Of a DNA stretch of 64,000 bases, positions 15,163 through 25,769 are shown one piece after another. The DNA comes from Micromonospora tarapacensis (GTDB lineage Bacteria > Actinomycetota > Actinomycetes > Mycobacteriales > Micromonosporaceae). Where the stretch lies: positions 4,637,324-4,701,323 of the forward strand of contig NZ_JAHCDI010000004.1 of NCBI RefSeq assembly GCF_019697375.1, read 5' to 3'. Each line of letters starts with the position of its first letter. The first letter of the stretch is position 1. Both the position numbers and the translations under genes were made by a program. The notes beneath the pieces were generated by a model that saw only the letters and a list, made by a program, of their open reading frames with translations, searched no databases and was not told the DNA's origin.

Positions 15163-15714
15163 TCAGAACCACTGCCGCACCACGACGCCCGCGCCACCGC
15201 CGTTGTCGCCCAGGTTGTTGTCGTTGAAGGTGAAGACCAGGTGCGGTGCCGGATCGCCGTTGCTGGAGAACAGCATGCAGTCGCTGTCGGTGCCGACCGG
15301 GAACCAGGAGCTGGGGCCGTAGGTCCGGCTCGTCTTCTTCAGCCACATCGATCCGGTGGTCACCCGGGCGATGAGCGCGTAGCGGGGGGCGCCGGGTGCC
15401 GGCCATCCGCCGGTGGCGGGAGCGGCCGGCAGCTCGCCGGCGATGCTCTTGGTGGTGCCCCAGAAGTCGATCTGGACACTGCCCTGGGCACTCACCCGGA
15501 AGGCGTCCGAGTGGATGATCCTGATGGGCGACGACCACGCCGTCTGCCGGTTGCCGGGCGCGGACCAGGCGGCGTGGTCCTGGTGCTGCGGGGTGGTCGA
15601 GTGGTAGCAGTCGCCCAGGGCGGTGTCGGCCGCCGCCGGGCCGGCCGGCAGCAGCGTGACCGCGAGTGTGAGGGTGAACGCGGTGACGGTTGAGATGATC
15701 GCTCTGGCCTTCAT
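15163..15714 (-). CDS. Secreted protein with PA-IL/LecA-like carbohydrate-binding fold (inferred)
   Basis: 183 residues with a classical signal peptide: MKARAIISTVTAFTLTLAVT, then a hydrophobic core and an Ala-x-Ala site before DTALGDCY. The mature part is Trp- and Gly-rich and ends in FPVGTDSDCMLFSSNGDPAP, LVFTFNDNNLGDNGGGAGVV and VRQWF. The late NDN-DN pattern inside paired strands resembles the calcium/galactose site of PA-IL (LecA) type lectins, which bind sugars outside the cell. The similarity is by pattern only and should be treated as a hypothesis. Two Cys (GDC and SDC) could form a disulfide. Start at 15714 was chosen because the signal peptide begins there. It has no operon partner. 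Confidence 0.75.
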   Translation of the reverse strand: MKARAIISTVTAFTLTLAVTLLPAGPAAADTALGDCYHSTTPQHQDHAAWSAPGNRQTAWSSPIRIIHSDAFRVSAQGSVQIDFWGTTKSIAGELPAAPATGGWPAPGAPRYALIARVTTGSMWLKKTSRTYGPSSWFPVGTDSDCMLFSSNGDPAPHLVFTFNDNNLGDNGGGAGVVVRQWF

Positions 15715-15843
15715 GGCGGCTCCTGCCGGGAAGCCCGCCGACGGCAGCCGCCAGCGGTGGCGCCCAGTGTGTCCCATCCCGACAAGCAGCCGGCCCATCT
15801 CGGACGGGCCGACGGGGCCGGCCCGGCGAGGGTGCGGGACGGG

Positions 15844-16808
15844 TCAGGCGGTGCCGTGGTGCCCGTCCGGGGTCGCGGCAGTCGCGCCGGTGGCGTCGCC
15901 GAGCAGCGCGACCGCCTCGCGCAGCGCCTCGTCGATCGGCTGGTGGCGTAGGCCGAAGGTGGTGGTGGCGGCCGTGGAGTCCATGACGAACGGCCGCGCG
16001 AACTGGTACGCCGTGGTCTGGAACTCGCGCAGCATCGGGATGAAGAGGCCGGCGGCGCGGAGGATCGCGCCGGGGACGCTGGTGAGCTTCGGCGCGGGTG
16101 CTCCGGCCACCTCGGTGAATCGGGTGGCGAGTTCCCGGATCGTCATCGGCGCCGCGCTGGGCACGTGCCAGGCCCGGTTCCACGCCCGCTGGTCGGTGGC
16201 GGCGGTGACCAGCATCGCCGCCACGTCGTTGATCGACGTCCAGGTGCGCGGCACGTCGAGCGGGGCGGGGGCGAAGGTGCGGCGCCCGGCGAGCAGCGGC
16301 TTTCCCAAAAAGAAGCTGAAGATCGACTGTGCCTGGAGGTAGTCGCTGCCGCGTACCTCGGTGACGGCGTGGATCCGGCCGGAGCGCTGGGCGGCGAGGG
16401 CGTCGCGCCACATGTCGGCGCGCATCTTCAGCTTGGGGTGGGTGGCGGCGAGCGGGTTCTGCTCGGTCATCGGGCCGGTGACCTCGCCGTACCCGTAGAG
16501 ACAACCGGCGATCACCAGCGGGGCGCCGGAGCGCTCGGCGGCGGTGAGCAGCGCGGTGGCCAGCGGCGGCCAGTCGGTGAGCCAGCGGTGGTAGGCCGGG
16601 TTGAGGCAGTTGTAGATCGCGGTCACGCCCTGCGCGAGTTCGCTGAGCCGGTCGGCGTCGGTGGCGTCGACGGCGATCCGCCCGACCCGGGGTGGTTCGG
16701 GCCCCGGCCGGAGCGGCTGACGATCCGGACCTGCTCGCCGCGCTCGGCGAGCTGTCGGGCGGTGGTCGCGCCGACCATGCCGGCGCCGACGATCAGGTGT
16801 ACGGCCAT
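15844..16808 (-). pseudogene. NAD-dependent epimerase/dehydratase (SDR), frameshifted near N-terminus
   Basis: The start ATG at 16808 follows GGGAG and reads MAVHLIVGAGMVGATTARQL, the Rossmann G-x-G-x-x-G motif, as far as SRSGRGPNHPG. Similarity then jumps to another frame, VGRIAVDATDADRLSELAQG, continuing to the stop at 15844 with AIYNCLNPAYHRWLTDWPPL, SIFSFFLGKPLLAGRRTFAP and other extended-SDR features. The change occurs at the three C at 16686-16688; one extra base there restores a 320-residue enzyme. It would act on a nucleotide sugar or related substrate that I cannot name. It is divergent from a TetR gene with two shared operators between them, so it is the likely target of that regulator. 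Confidence 0.85.
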
Positions 16809-16828
16809 TGGAGTCTCCCATCCGAAAC

Positions 16829-16843
16829 GAGAGCAGCGCTCTC
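16829..16843. promoter_or_regulatory. TetR operator 1 (palindrome GAGAGC-AGC-GCTCTC)
   Basis: Perfect 6-bp arms around 3 bases, lying 21 bases before the epimerase start. It shares the core AGAGC-NNN-GCTCT with a second site 41 bases away in the same divergent promoter region. Confidence 0.75.
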
Positions 16844-16883
16844 TAGCAAGACTCATGCTCACCCACTCGCACCCCCACTGTCA

Positions 16884-16896
16884 AGAGCACTGCTCT
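16884..16896. promoter_or_regulatory. TetR operator 2 (palindrome AGAGCA-C-TGCTCT)
   Basis: Perfect 6-bp arms around one base, 25 bases before the regulator start. With operator 1 it gives a consensus AGAGC-NNN-GCTCT, fitting a TetR protein that represses itself and the divergent epimerase. Confidence 0.75.
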
Positions 16897-16920
16897 CGAA
16901 TGTGTGCGACACTCCCTGAC

Positions 16921-17613
16921 ATGCCTGCCGCCACCATCCGGGCCAGGGCCCGAGCCGAGATGATCAATGAGATCAAGGCGATCGCCCGTCGCCACCTCGC
17001 CACGGAGGGGGCCAATCTCTCGCTGCGCGCCGTCGCCCGGGACATGGGGATGGTCTCCTCGGCGATCTACCGCTACTTCCCCAGCCGGGACGACTTGCTC
17101 ACCGCACTGATCGTGGACGGCTACCACGCCCTCGGCGACGCCGCCGAGGCCGCCGACGCCGAGGTCACCGACCGCACCGACCTGCGCGGCCGGTGGCTCG
17201 CCGTCAGCCACGCGGTACGCCGCTGGGCGCTGGCCCACCCCGCCGAGTACGCCCTGCTCTTCGGCAGCCCGGTCCCCGGTTACGCCGCCCCGCAGGAAAC
17301 CACCGTGGCGGCCACCCGGACCCCGGCCACCATGATCGGGATCCTCCTCGACGGCTTCGTCGCCGGCACCCTGACCGATCCCGGTCCCGGTGAACTACCC
17401 GGCCCGGTGCGCGCCGACCTCGCCGCCGTCCGCGACGCGCTCTTCGAGGGGCTCCCCGAGTCCCTCCTGGCCCGGGGCGCCACTGGCTGGCTCCAGTGCT
17501 TCGGCGCCGTCAGTTTCGAACTCTTCGGCCAGCTCGACGGCCTGATCGAGGCGCGGGAGGAGCACTTCGACCACCAGATGCGCCGGATGTCCGACCTGAT
17601 CGGCCTGCCCTGA
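16921..17613 (+). CDS. TetR-family transcriptional regulator
   Basis: 230 residues. The N-terminal DNA-binding domain (about 8-60) has ARAEMINEIKAIARRHLATE, ANLSLRAVARDMGMVSSAIY and RYFPSRDDLLTALI, the signature TetR helix-turn-helix. The ligand-binding C-terminal domain resembles TetR_C_13-type sequences (WALAHPAEYALLFGSPVPGY). The start ATG at 16921 is the only one that leaves the standard N-terminus. Two palindromes sharing AGAGC-NNN-GCTCT lie in the 112-base gap to the divergent epimerase gene, indicating autorepression and control of that gene. The inducer is unknown. Confidence 0.95.
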   Translation: MPAATIRARARAEMINEIKAIARRHLATEGANLSLRAVARDMGMVSSAIYRYFPSRDDLLTALIVDGYHALGDAAEAADAEVTDRTDLRGRWLAVSHAVRRWALAHPAEYALLFGSPVPGYAAPQETTVAATRTPATMIGILLDGFVAGTLTDPGPGELPGPVRADLAAVRDALFEGLPESLLARGATGWLQCFGAVSFELFGQLDGLIEAREEHFDHQMRRMSDLIGLP

Positions 17614-17702
17614 GCGGCGCCGTCCTGCCTGGCGAAACAGCTGACCAGACCGATCAGGAATCGAGAAGCGCAGGTCGCCCGGCCGCGCCTAGCGTGACTG
17701 CC

Positions 17703-18113
17703 ATGGACATCACCATTCACTACACCTTCCTCCCGCACAACGACGCCGACGCCGCCCTGGCCTTCTACCGCGACACCCTCGGCTTCGAGGTACGCAACGA
17801 CGTGGGATACGAGGGAATGCGCTGGATCACGGTCGGCCCCGAGAAGCAGCCGGGCACCTCGATCGTGCTGCACCCGCCGGCCGCCGACCCCGGCGTCACC
17901 GAGGACGAACGTCGCACCATCACCGAGATGATGGCCAAGGGCACCTACGGCGCCGTCACCCTGGCCACCCCCGACCTCGACGGCGTCTTCGGCCGGCTGG
18001 AGTCCAGCGGCGCCGAGGTCGTCCAGGAACCGACCGAGCAGCCGTACGGCGTGCGTGACTGCGCGTTCCGCGATCCGGCGGGCAACCTGCTCCGGATCAA
18101 CGAGGTCCGCTGA
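17703..18113 (+). CDS. VOC-family (glyoxalase/bleomycin-resistance fold) protein
   Basis: 136 residues forming the usual two beta-alpha-beta-beta-beta modules. The first is HYTFLPHNDADAALAFYRDT with LGFEVRNDVGYEGMRWITVG; the second is TLATPDLDGVFGRLESSGAE, ending in the diagnostic CAFRDPAGNLLRI. Members bind a divalent metal and act as dioxygenases, isomerases or drug-binding proteins. The specific role cannot be read from the sequence. Start ATG at 17703. It lies 89 bases after the TetR gene and 110 bases before the UvrA-like gene in the same direction, which may hint at a drug- or damage-response group, but co-transcription is not certain. Confidence 0.93.
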   Translation: MDITIHYTFLPHNDADAALAFYRDTLGFEVRNDVGYEGMRWITVGPEKQPGTSIVLHPPAADPGVTEDERRTITEMMAKGTYGAVTLATPDLDGVFGRLESSGAEVVQEPTEQPYGVRDCAFRDPAGNLLRINEVR

Positions 18114-18223
18114 CCGCGGTGCCCGCCAGGGATGGGGCCACACGGGCTGAGCTGGTTAGATCAAGTCAGGTGACACCGACGGGGGCCGCCGCGAGGGTGG
18201 CCCCCGTGACAGATGGAGACGGG

Positions 18224-20614
<2,391 letters not shown>

Positions 20615-20835
20615 CCGAGGGCCGGTGAGGCGGCGCTCGTACGGGACCGTGGGGAGAAGTAACCGTCCAGGACGCGTCACAGACGTCAAAGACGGGTATC
20701 GTCGGTGTAGCCGGGCAGTCGCCCGCGACCGGGGCACCACAATCGGGCCCAGCACGAGCGCCGGACTTCACGGCATCACGCGGCAGGAATCTCCCGCGAC
20801 CCGATGCGCCCCGCTCCCCTCAAGAAGGACTCTGC

Positions 20836-21003
20836 ATGACTTCGAACGACGAATACGCCTCAGCGTTGTTTCTCGCCGCGCCCACCCTCGACGAGCCCGA
20901 GGACTCGGGCGCCAGCGTCGACGGGAGCGAAGAGGCGATGCGGCGGCTGCGCCACCCGTTCGCGGTGGGGCCCACCGCCCCGGCGCGGGGCGGCCGGCGC
21001 TGA
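20836..21003 (+). CDS. Small protein of unknown function (55 aa)
   Basis: Starts at 20836 after a clear ribosome site (AAGAAGGA, 7 bases before ATG). It encodes MTSNDEYASALFLAAPTLDE, an acidic middle (PEDSGASVDGSEEA) and a basic C-terminus (MRRLRHPFAVGP, ending RGGRR). Codons show GC-rich third positions. No signal peptide, Cys or membrane helix. The acidic-then-basic plan resembles some leader-core precursors of modified peptides, but no modification enzymes are adjacent, so that is only a possibility. About 220 bases of leader precede it without another gene. It may equally be a small regulatory or structural protein. Confidence 0.55.
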   Translation: MTSNDEYASALFLAAPTLDEPEDSGASVDGSEEAMRRLRHPFAVGPTAPARGGRR

Positions 21004-21055
21004 CGGCCGAGCGCGGGGAGCGGCGCAACTGACCCGTCGAGGGCCCGGCCGGGGT

Positions 21056-21240
21056 CTACCGCTGCCACCGCTCCGCGGGTAGGCAGTTCGTGGCCGCACG
21101 TCCGTAGATCACCGTTCCGTCCGGTCTGGCGTAGCAACGGGCGAGTCGGTCCTCGGACTGGAACAGCGGGCGTCGGTCGATCTCCGCTCCGTGGCCGTCG
21201 TAGCTGACCAACTCGGGACCGCTCTCGGCGTTCAGCCGGG
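21056..21240 (-). pseudogene. C-terminal fragment of a paralogue of the membrane protein at 2.85-3.70 kb
   Basis: About 60 codons ending in a stop at 21056 read ELVSYDGHGAEIDRRPLFQ, then EDRLARCYARPDGTVIYGR and LPAERWQR. They align without gaps to the last 60 residues of the ECF-sigma-linked membrane protein, with roughly two residues in three identical by eye. Upstream of about 21240 the similarity ends abruptly, 30 bases before the stop of the substrate-binding-protein gene, so the N-terminal part, the membrane helix and the partner sigma gene are gone. It is a relic of a duplicated sigma/membrane-protein locus or of a recombination between the two. Confidence 0.78.
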
Positions 21241-21269
21241 CATGGCTACAGCGGCACCAGGCGGGCAGC

Positions 21270-22481
21270 TCAGCCACCGAGCGTGGCCAACTCCGAGACG
21301 ACGACGTTGGTCAGCGCCCGGCCGTCCCGGCGGACCTGGCGGAGATACCACTTCTGGATCGGCGCATGCGTGGTCTTCGCGAACTGCCACGGCCCGCGCG
21401 GGCTGTTGAGCTGCCCGAGGCCGGCGATCGCGGCGTTGATCGCCTGCGGGCTCGGGTTCGTGCCAGCCGCTGCGACCGCCCGGTCCAGGACGGCCGCCGC
21501 GTCGTACGACGCCATCACGATAGAGGTGGGCACCCGGCCGGGATAGGTTGCGTTCCAGGCCGAGACGAACTCCCGGTTGGCCGCGTTGTCGAGGTCGGGT
21601 GAGTAGTTGAGACCGTTGTAGATGCCCTCCGCCGCGTCGCCCTGCTCGATCAGGCTTGCCGGTTCGGTCACGAAGCCCGCCGCGTAGAGCGGCAGGTCGG
21701 CCACGCTCGACTCGGCGTACTGCTTGACGAAGGTGATGGCGTTCTGCGCGTCGAAGAAGCAGTAGACCGCGTCGGCGCCCGATTCCTCGATCGCCTTCAG
21801 ATACGGCCCGAAGTCCTCGGTGACCGGGAACGGGCTGAAGACGGCCCGCCCGCCGGGGTTGGCCAGCTGGCCGCCGAGGTCGGTGAACGTGTCGACGAAA
21901 CCGCGCAGCTCGTCCCGGCCACTCTGGAAGTCCGGCCCGATGGCGAAGACCCTGCCCTCCTTGACCTGCTGCTTGACGAACGGCGCCATGGCCACGCCCG
22001 GCTCCACCGAGATCAGGTTGGTGTGCCAGACGTACGTCACCTCGGTCAGCGCCGGCCGCCCCAGCGCGCCGACGAGCGGCACCTCGTGCTCGTTGATGAG
22101 CGGCAGGATGGCCGCGACGTTGCCGCCGTTGATGATGCCGGTGACGGCCGAGACCCGCTCCTGTTCCAGCAGTTTCGTGGCGGACTCGACGACCACCTCG
22201 CCGTCGTATCCCTCGTCGGCGACGATCAGCTCGGCCGGGTGGCCGCCCAGCCGTCCGTCGCGCATGTCCAGGTAGAGCTGAAACCCGTCGCGCAGTTCGG
22301 AACCGGGTACCTGGAGCGAGCCGTCGATGTTGGTGATCATCCCGATCCGGATGGTCCCGGGTGTGGGCTCCGGGTCGCCGTCGCAGGCGGCGGTGACGAG
22401 CACCAGCGCACCGGTCAGCAGGGTGGCGAGCAGCCCTCGGGCAGCTGGGACGGCGCGTCGGGCCGGATGGGTGACGGTCAC
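21270..22481 (-). CDS. ABC-type substrate-binding lipoprotein (Leu/Ile/Val-receptor family)
   Basis: 403 residues with an N-terminal hydrophobic segment ending in the lipobox TAAC before DGDPEPTPGTIRIGMITN. The two-lobed periplasmic-binding fold is indicated by FQLYLDMRDGRLGGHPAELI, VSAVTGIINGGNVAAILPLI and SGADAVYCFFDAQNAITFVK. It belongs to the amino-acid/urea-type receptor family. No permease or ATPase follows, so it may act as a sensor partner rather than in uptake. The GTG start overlaps the roadblock gene stop by 4 bases, and both follow the histidine kinase, suggesting a ligand-sensing signalling operon. The ligand is unknown. Confidence 0.9.
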   Translation of the reverse strand: MTVTHPARRAVPAARGLLATLLTGALVLVTAACDGDPEPTPGTIRIGMITNIDGSLQVPGSELRDGFQLYLDMRDGRLGGHPAELIVADEGYDGEVVVESATKLLEQERVSAVTGIINGGNVAAILPLINEHEVPLVGALGRPALTEVTYVWHTNLISVEPGVAMAPFVKQQVKEGRVFAIGPDFQSGRDELRGFVDTFTDLGGQLANPGGRAVFSPFPVTEDFGPYLKAIEESGADAVYCFFDAQNAITFVKQYAESSVADLPLYAAGFVTEPASLIEQGDAAEGIYNGLNYSPDLDNAANREFVSAWNATYPGRVPTSIVMASYDAAAVLDRAVAAAGTNPSPQAINAAIAGLGQLNSPRGPWQFAKTTHAPIQKWYLRQVRRDGRALTNVVVSELATLGG

Positions 22482-22882
22482 AGCATGCCCAGCAGCTGGG
22501 AACGCACCGCAGGGGTGAGCACCTCACCCATCCGGTTCGCCAGGTCGGTCATCTCGTACGAGACCTGGCCCACGTCGCAGCCCGGGGAGGCCAGCACGAG
22601 CAGCGAGGCCCCGTCGCTGAACGCCATGCAGAACATGAACCCGCCCTCCATCTGCGTCACATTCGAGATCACCGAGCCGGCCTCGAAGAAGCGGGCGGCC
22701 CCGACGAGCAGGGCGATCAGCCCGCTGCCGGTGGCGGCGAGCTGGTCCGCCCGGTCTCGGGGCAGGCCGTGGTTGTGTGCCAGGACCAGCCCGTCGGTCG
22801 AGATGGCGAGGGCATGGCTGACCTCGGGTGTTCGGCCGACGAAGTTCTGCAACAGCCAGCTCAGGTCGTTCGGGCTTGTCAC
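22478..22882 (-). CDS. Roadblock/LC7-domain protein
   Basis: 134 residues making a single roadblock/LC7 fold: LSWLLQNFVGRTPEVSHALA, STDGLVLAHNHGLPRDRADQ, then GFMFCMAFSDGASLLVLASP and VGQVSYEMTDLANRMGEVL. In actinobacterial conservons the kinase, a roadblock protein, a DUF742 protein and a small GTPase are encoded in that order; the roadblock protein acts as GTPase regulator/adaptor. Here the DUF742 and GTPase genes are missing and a substrate-binding lipoprotein follows with a 4-base overlap. The kinase gene ends 39 bases upstream. The layout suggests a modified signalling module. Confidence 0.94.
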   Translation of the reverse strand: MTSPNDLSWLLQNFVGRTPEVSHALAISTDGLVLAHNHGLPRDRADQLAATGSGLIALLVGAARFFEAGSVISNVTQMEGGFMFCMAFSDGASLLVLASPGCDVGQVSYEMTDLANRMGEVLTPAVRSQLLGML

Positions 22883-22921
22883 GGCGTCGCTCCAGATCGG
22901 GGAGGGGGTGGACAGTCAGCG

Positions 22922-25435
22922 TCAGAAGGAGGCGGGTGCCCGGCGACCGGCGACACCCTTGGCGTAGGCCGACATCGCCGCCGCCACGGCCGCCGGGTCC
23001 AGCTTCCGCGCAGCGTCCGTGCTCGGTCGCTGCGCCTCGGGGACGAGGTGCGGCTGTGGTACCCGACGCGGCAACCCGACCTGGGTGGGCAGTGCCATCG
23101 TGGCGGCCGCCCACTTCTCGCCGGCGTGCGCCGGCCAGGTGACGGCCACCGAGTCGCCGTCCAACGCGGTCTTGAACCAGCCGTTCACCGCGTGCCGGTC
23201 CGGCGGGTGCGTGGTGGCGTCCTGGTGCGACGACTCGGCCTCGGTCTCGGCCGCCGGCTGGAACAGCGGCGCCAGCGGCGCCGGCGAGGAACGCGGCTGG
23301 CCGGAGCCGGCCGGCGCTGCCGCCCTGGCCCGGCCGGCACCGGCCGGCGCTGCCGCGCCGGCCTCGGCGTTGCCGGAGCCGGTCACCGGGTGAACGGCGC
23401 GGGCCACGGAGGGCATGACCGGGCGGCCACCGGCGGTGGAGGGTCGGCTCGGGCCCACCGCGGACTCCACCGGTTCCGGGCGCTGGGCCGGCCGGCGCAC
23501 GACGACCGCTGCCGGCATCACGATCTCGGCCACCGTGCCGCGCGCCTGTCCGGGGTGCAACTCGACCACGACACGGTGCCGGGCCGCGAGCCGGGCGACC
23601 ACGGTGAGGCCCATCGACCGTACTCCCGAGATGTCGACCGACGCCGGGTTGGCCAGCGCGGCGTTCAGCTGTTCGCACCGCTGCCTGGAGAGCCCGACCC
23701 CCTGGTCCACCACCTGCACGATGGCCCGGTCGGACAGCGCGTGCCCGGTGACCAGCACGTCGGTTTCCGGCGGCGAGTAACCGGTCGCGTTGTCCAGCAG
23801 CTCGGCGACCAGGTGCACGATCTCGTCCACCGCGGTGGGGGCGATACACAGTTCCTTGTCGACCGCGCCGATCCGAACCCTGGTGTAGTGCTCGATCTGG
23901 GACAGCGCGGCCTGGATCACATGGTCGAGCGGGACCGGCTCCTGGCGTACCCGGGAGATGCCGGAACCGCCGAGCACCAGCAGGCTCTGGTTGATCCGCG
24001 CCATCCGGGTGGCGAGATGGTCCAGGTGGTACAGCTGCTGCAGCCGCTCCGGGTCGGCCTCGTCGCGTTCCACCTCGTCGACCTGGGCAAGCATCGCGTC
24101 CACCAGCCGCTGCTCGCGCCGGGACAGGTGGACGAAGATCTCCGCGATGTTGGCCCGCATCACCGCCTGCTCGCCGGCGATCCGGACCGCCTCCCGGTGC
24201 AGCGCACGGGTCGCGGTCGCCACCTCGGCGATCTCGTCTGAGCCGGTGATCTTGAACTCCGACACCGAGCGGTCGGCCACCTCGTTGGGTTGCACGCTGC
24301 CCGGCCGGGCCGCGCTCAGCTCACGGACCACAGCCGGCAGCCGGTCGTACGCCACCTTGGTCACCGTGTTGCGCAGCGAGCGCAGCCGGCGGGTGATCCG
24401 CCGAGCCACCACACCGGTGAGTACGGCGGTGAGCGCCAGCACGAGGAAGATGCCGACGCTCTGCAACAGCGCGTCGCGGAGCAACTGCCCACGCTCGGCC
24501 GCCACCCGGTCGGCCACCGCGGCGTCCACTTCGCTCTGGATCCGGAACATCTGGGTGATCCAGCCGTCGGTGGCCACGACCCAGGCGTCCGCGTCGACTC
24601 CGAGCCGTTCACCGGGAAGCGTCCGGCCCACCTGGTCCTGTAGCCGCTGCGCGGCAACCACCCGCTGGTCGGTGCCGATCTGCTCCCAGTTCGCCACCCA
24701 CCCCGGTTGGGCCAGGGCCAGGAAGGCGTTGCCGGCCTCGGCGTATCGGGCCTGGGCGCCGACGATCTCCTGCTGCCCGGCCGGGGTCAGCTCGCCGCTG
24801 GCGAGGCTGCGCAGCACGATGACCTGGAGCTGGCCGATCGCCTCGCCCGCCTCCGACATCGCTGCTGCGGCCCGGACGTCGTCGGCGATCCGCGTCGACG
24901 TGTCGGTGGCCACCGACGCGCGGAAGGTGAGCAGGTCGGCGACGAGGATGCGGTAGCTGAAGGCGATCGCGGAGAGCGAGGCACGAGGGCTGGAACGAAC
25001 CTGCTCGCGAACCGTGCTCAGCGCGTTCAGGCCGGCCTCGACGCGTCGCAGGGCGGGGGTCGCGGCGTTCACGTCGGCCTGCCGCCGCCGAAACTCGATG
25101 ATCTCGTCGTCCGTGCGCCCGACCTGCTCGGCGAAGGTGATGCTGGCCGCCTGGCTCTGGGTGGTCAGCTCGACTGCGGCGATCACCCGCTCGGCCTGAA
25201 GGGCGCGGGCCAGCGCGCCTGCCTGGGTGGAGAGCGTGACGACGTCGTGCACGGTGCCCGCGTTCAGCACCTGCCGGACCGTGCCCTCCAGGGCCAGGCC
25301 GGCGAACCCGACGACGGCGACCAGTGGCACGGCGACCAGCAATCGCAGTAGGCGGACGATGCTGCCGCGGGCCAGCCACCCCCGACGCGCTTCGGCATGC
25401 GTACGCACCGCGCTTGTCGCAATTGCACGTGTCAC
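22922..25435 (-). CDS. Nitrate/nitrite-sensing-domain histidine kinase (conservon type)
   Basis: 837 residues. Membrane helix 1 is at about 29-49 (LLVAVPLVAVVGFAGLALE). An extracellular NIT sensing domain (about 55-310) includes LARALQAERVIAAVELTTQS. Helix 2 is at about 322-342 (VGIFLVLALTAVLTGVVARR), then a HAMP linker. The kinase core has HLSRREQRLVDAMLAQVDEV and LDHLATRMARINQSLLVLGG with the ATP-binding N box LVAELLDNATGYSPPETDV and G box VQVVDQGVGLS. The tail is proline/alanine-rich and disordered. No canonical phospho-accepting H-box is obvious, as usual for this group. It heads an operon with a roadblock protein and an ABC-type receptor. It probably senses an external ligand and signals through the roadblock protein. 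Confidence 0.93.
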   Translation of the reverse strand: MTRAIATSAVRTHAEARRGWLARGSIVRLLRLLVAVPLVAVVGFAGLALEGTVRQVLNAGTVHDVVTLSTQAGALARALQAERVIAAVELTTQSQAASITFAEQVGRTDDEIIEFRRRQADVNAATPALRRVEAGLNALSTVREQVRSSPRASLSAIAFSYRILVADLLTFRASVATDTSTRIADDVRAAAAMSEAGEAIGQLQVIVLRSLASGELTPAGQQEIVGAQARYAEAGNAFLALAQPGWVANWEQIGTDQRVVAAQRLQDQVGRTLPGERLGVDADAWVVATDGWITQMFRIQSEVDAAVADRVAAERGQLLRDALLQSVGIFLVLALTAVLTGVVARRITRRLRSLRNTVTKVAYDRLPAVVRELSAARPGSVQPNEVADRSVSEFKITGSDEIAEVATATRALHREAVRIAGEQAVMRANIAEIFVHLSRREQRLVDAMLAQVDEVERDEADPERLQQLYHLDHLATRMARINQSLLVLGGSGISRVRQEPVPLDHVIQAALSQIEHYTRVRIGAVDKELCIAPTAVDEIVHLVAELLDNATGYSPPETDVLVTGHALSDRAIVQVVDQGVGLSRQRCEQLNAALANPASVDISGVRSMGLTVVARLAARHRVVVELHPGQARGTVAEIVMPAAVVVRRPAQRPEPVESAVGPSRPSTAGGRPVMPSVARAVHPVTGSGNAEAGAAAPAGAGRARAAAPAGSGQPRSSPAPLAPLFQPAAETEAESSHQDATTHPPDRHAVNGWFKTALDGDSVAVTWPAHAGEKWAAATMALPTQVGLPRRVPQPHLVPEAQRPSTDAARKLDPAAVAAAMSAYAKGVAGRRAPASF

Positions 25436-25731
25436 CAGCGTACTCCGCCCCTTGCCTCATCGACACTGATCAGCAGGACCCGACGGACATGTCGGATACA
25501 TGGTGGAGTGTGGGCGGCACGCCCACGTCAGAGCGCATTCCTACCACGAGGTACGAGGCCGCTTCCAGGTTCTTGATCGGCCGTCCGGGGCGTGAGTGAC
25601 GGGTCGGACATCGCCTCAAAACACGACGCCGATAACTGATCAACCGATCGCCGCGAATACACCAACGTACGGGCGATGCGTTGCCCGTTCCGATCCGGTA
25701 TGGACGGGCGATCCGCCGCAGTGCCGGACGG

Positions 25732-25748
25732 ATACCCCTACCGGGTAT
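25732..25748. promoter_or_regulatory. CsoR-like operator in front of the CopB-type ATPase
   Basis: The palindrome ATACCC-CTACC-GGGTAT lies 21 bases before the likely start. It matches the pseudo-palindromic TACCC/GGGTA pattern of CsoR sites and resembles the two sites in the csoR-copZ gap at 49.2 kb, suggesting copper-responsive repression by the CsoR encoded there. Confidence 0.72.
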
Positions 25749-25769
25749 ATGGTGGAGGCTGAGGAGGCG

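Noticed and set aside
14928..15197. 89-codon minus-strand frame between the LapA-type and lectin-like genes
   Set aside because: It overlaps the end of LapA and the start region of its neighbour frame, and no motif or ribosome site supports it.
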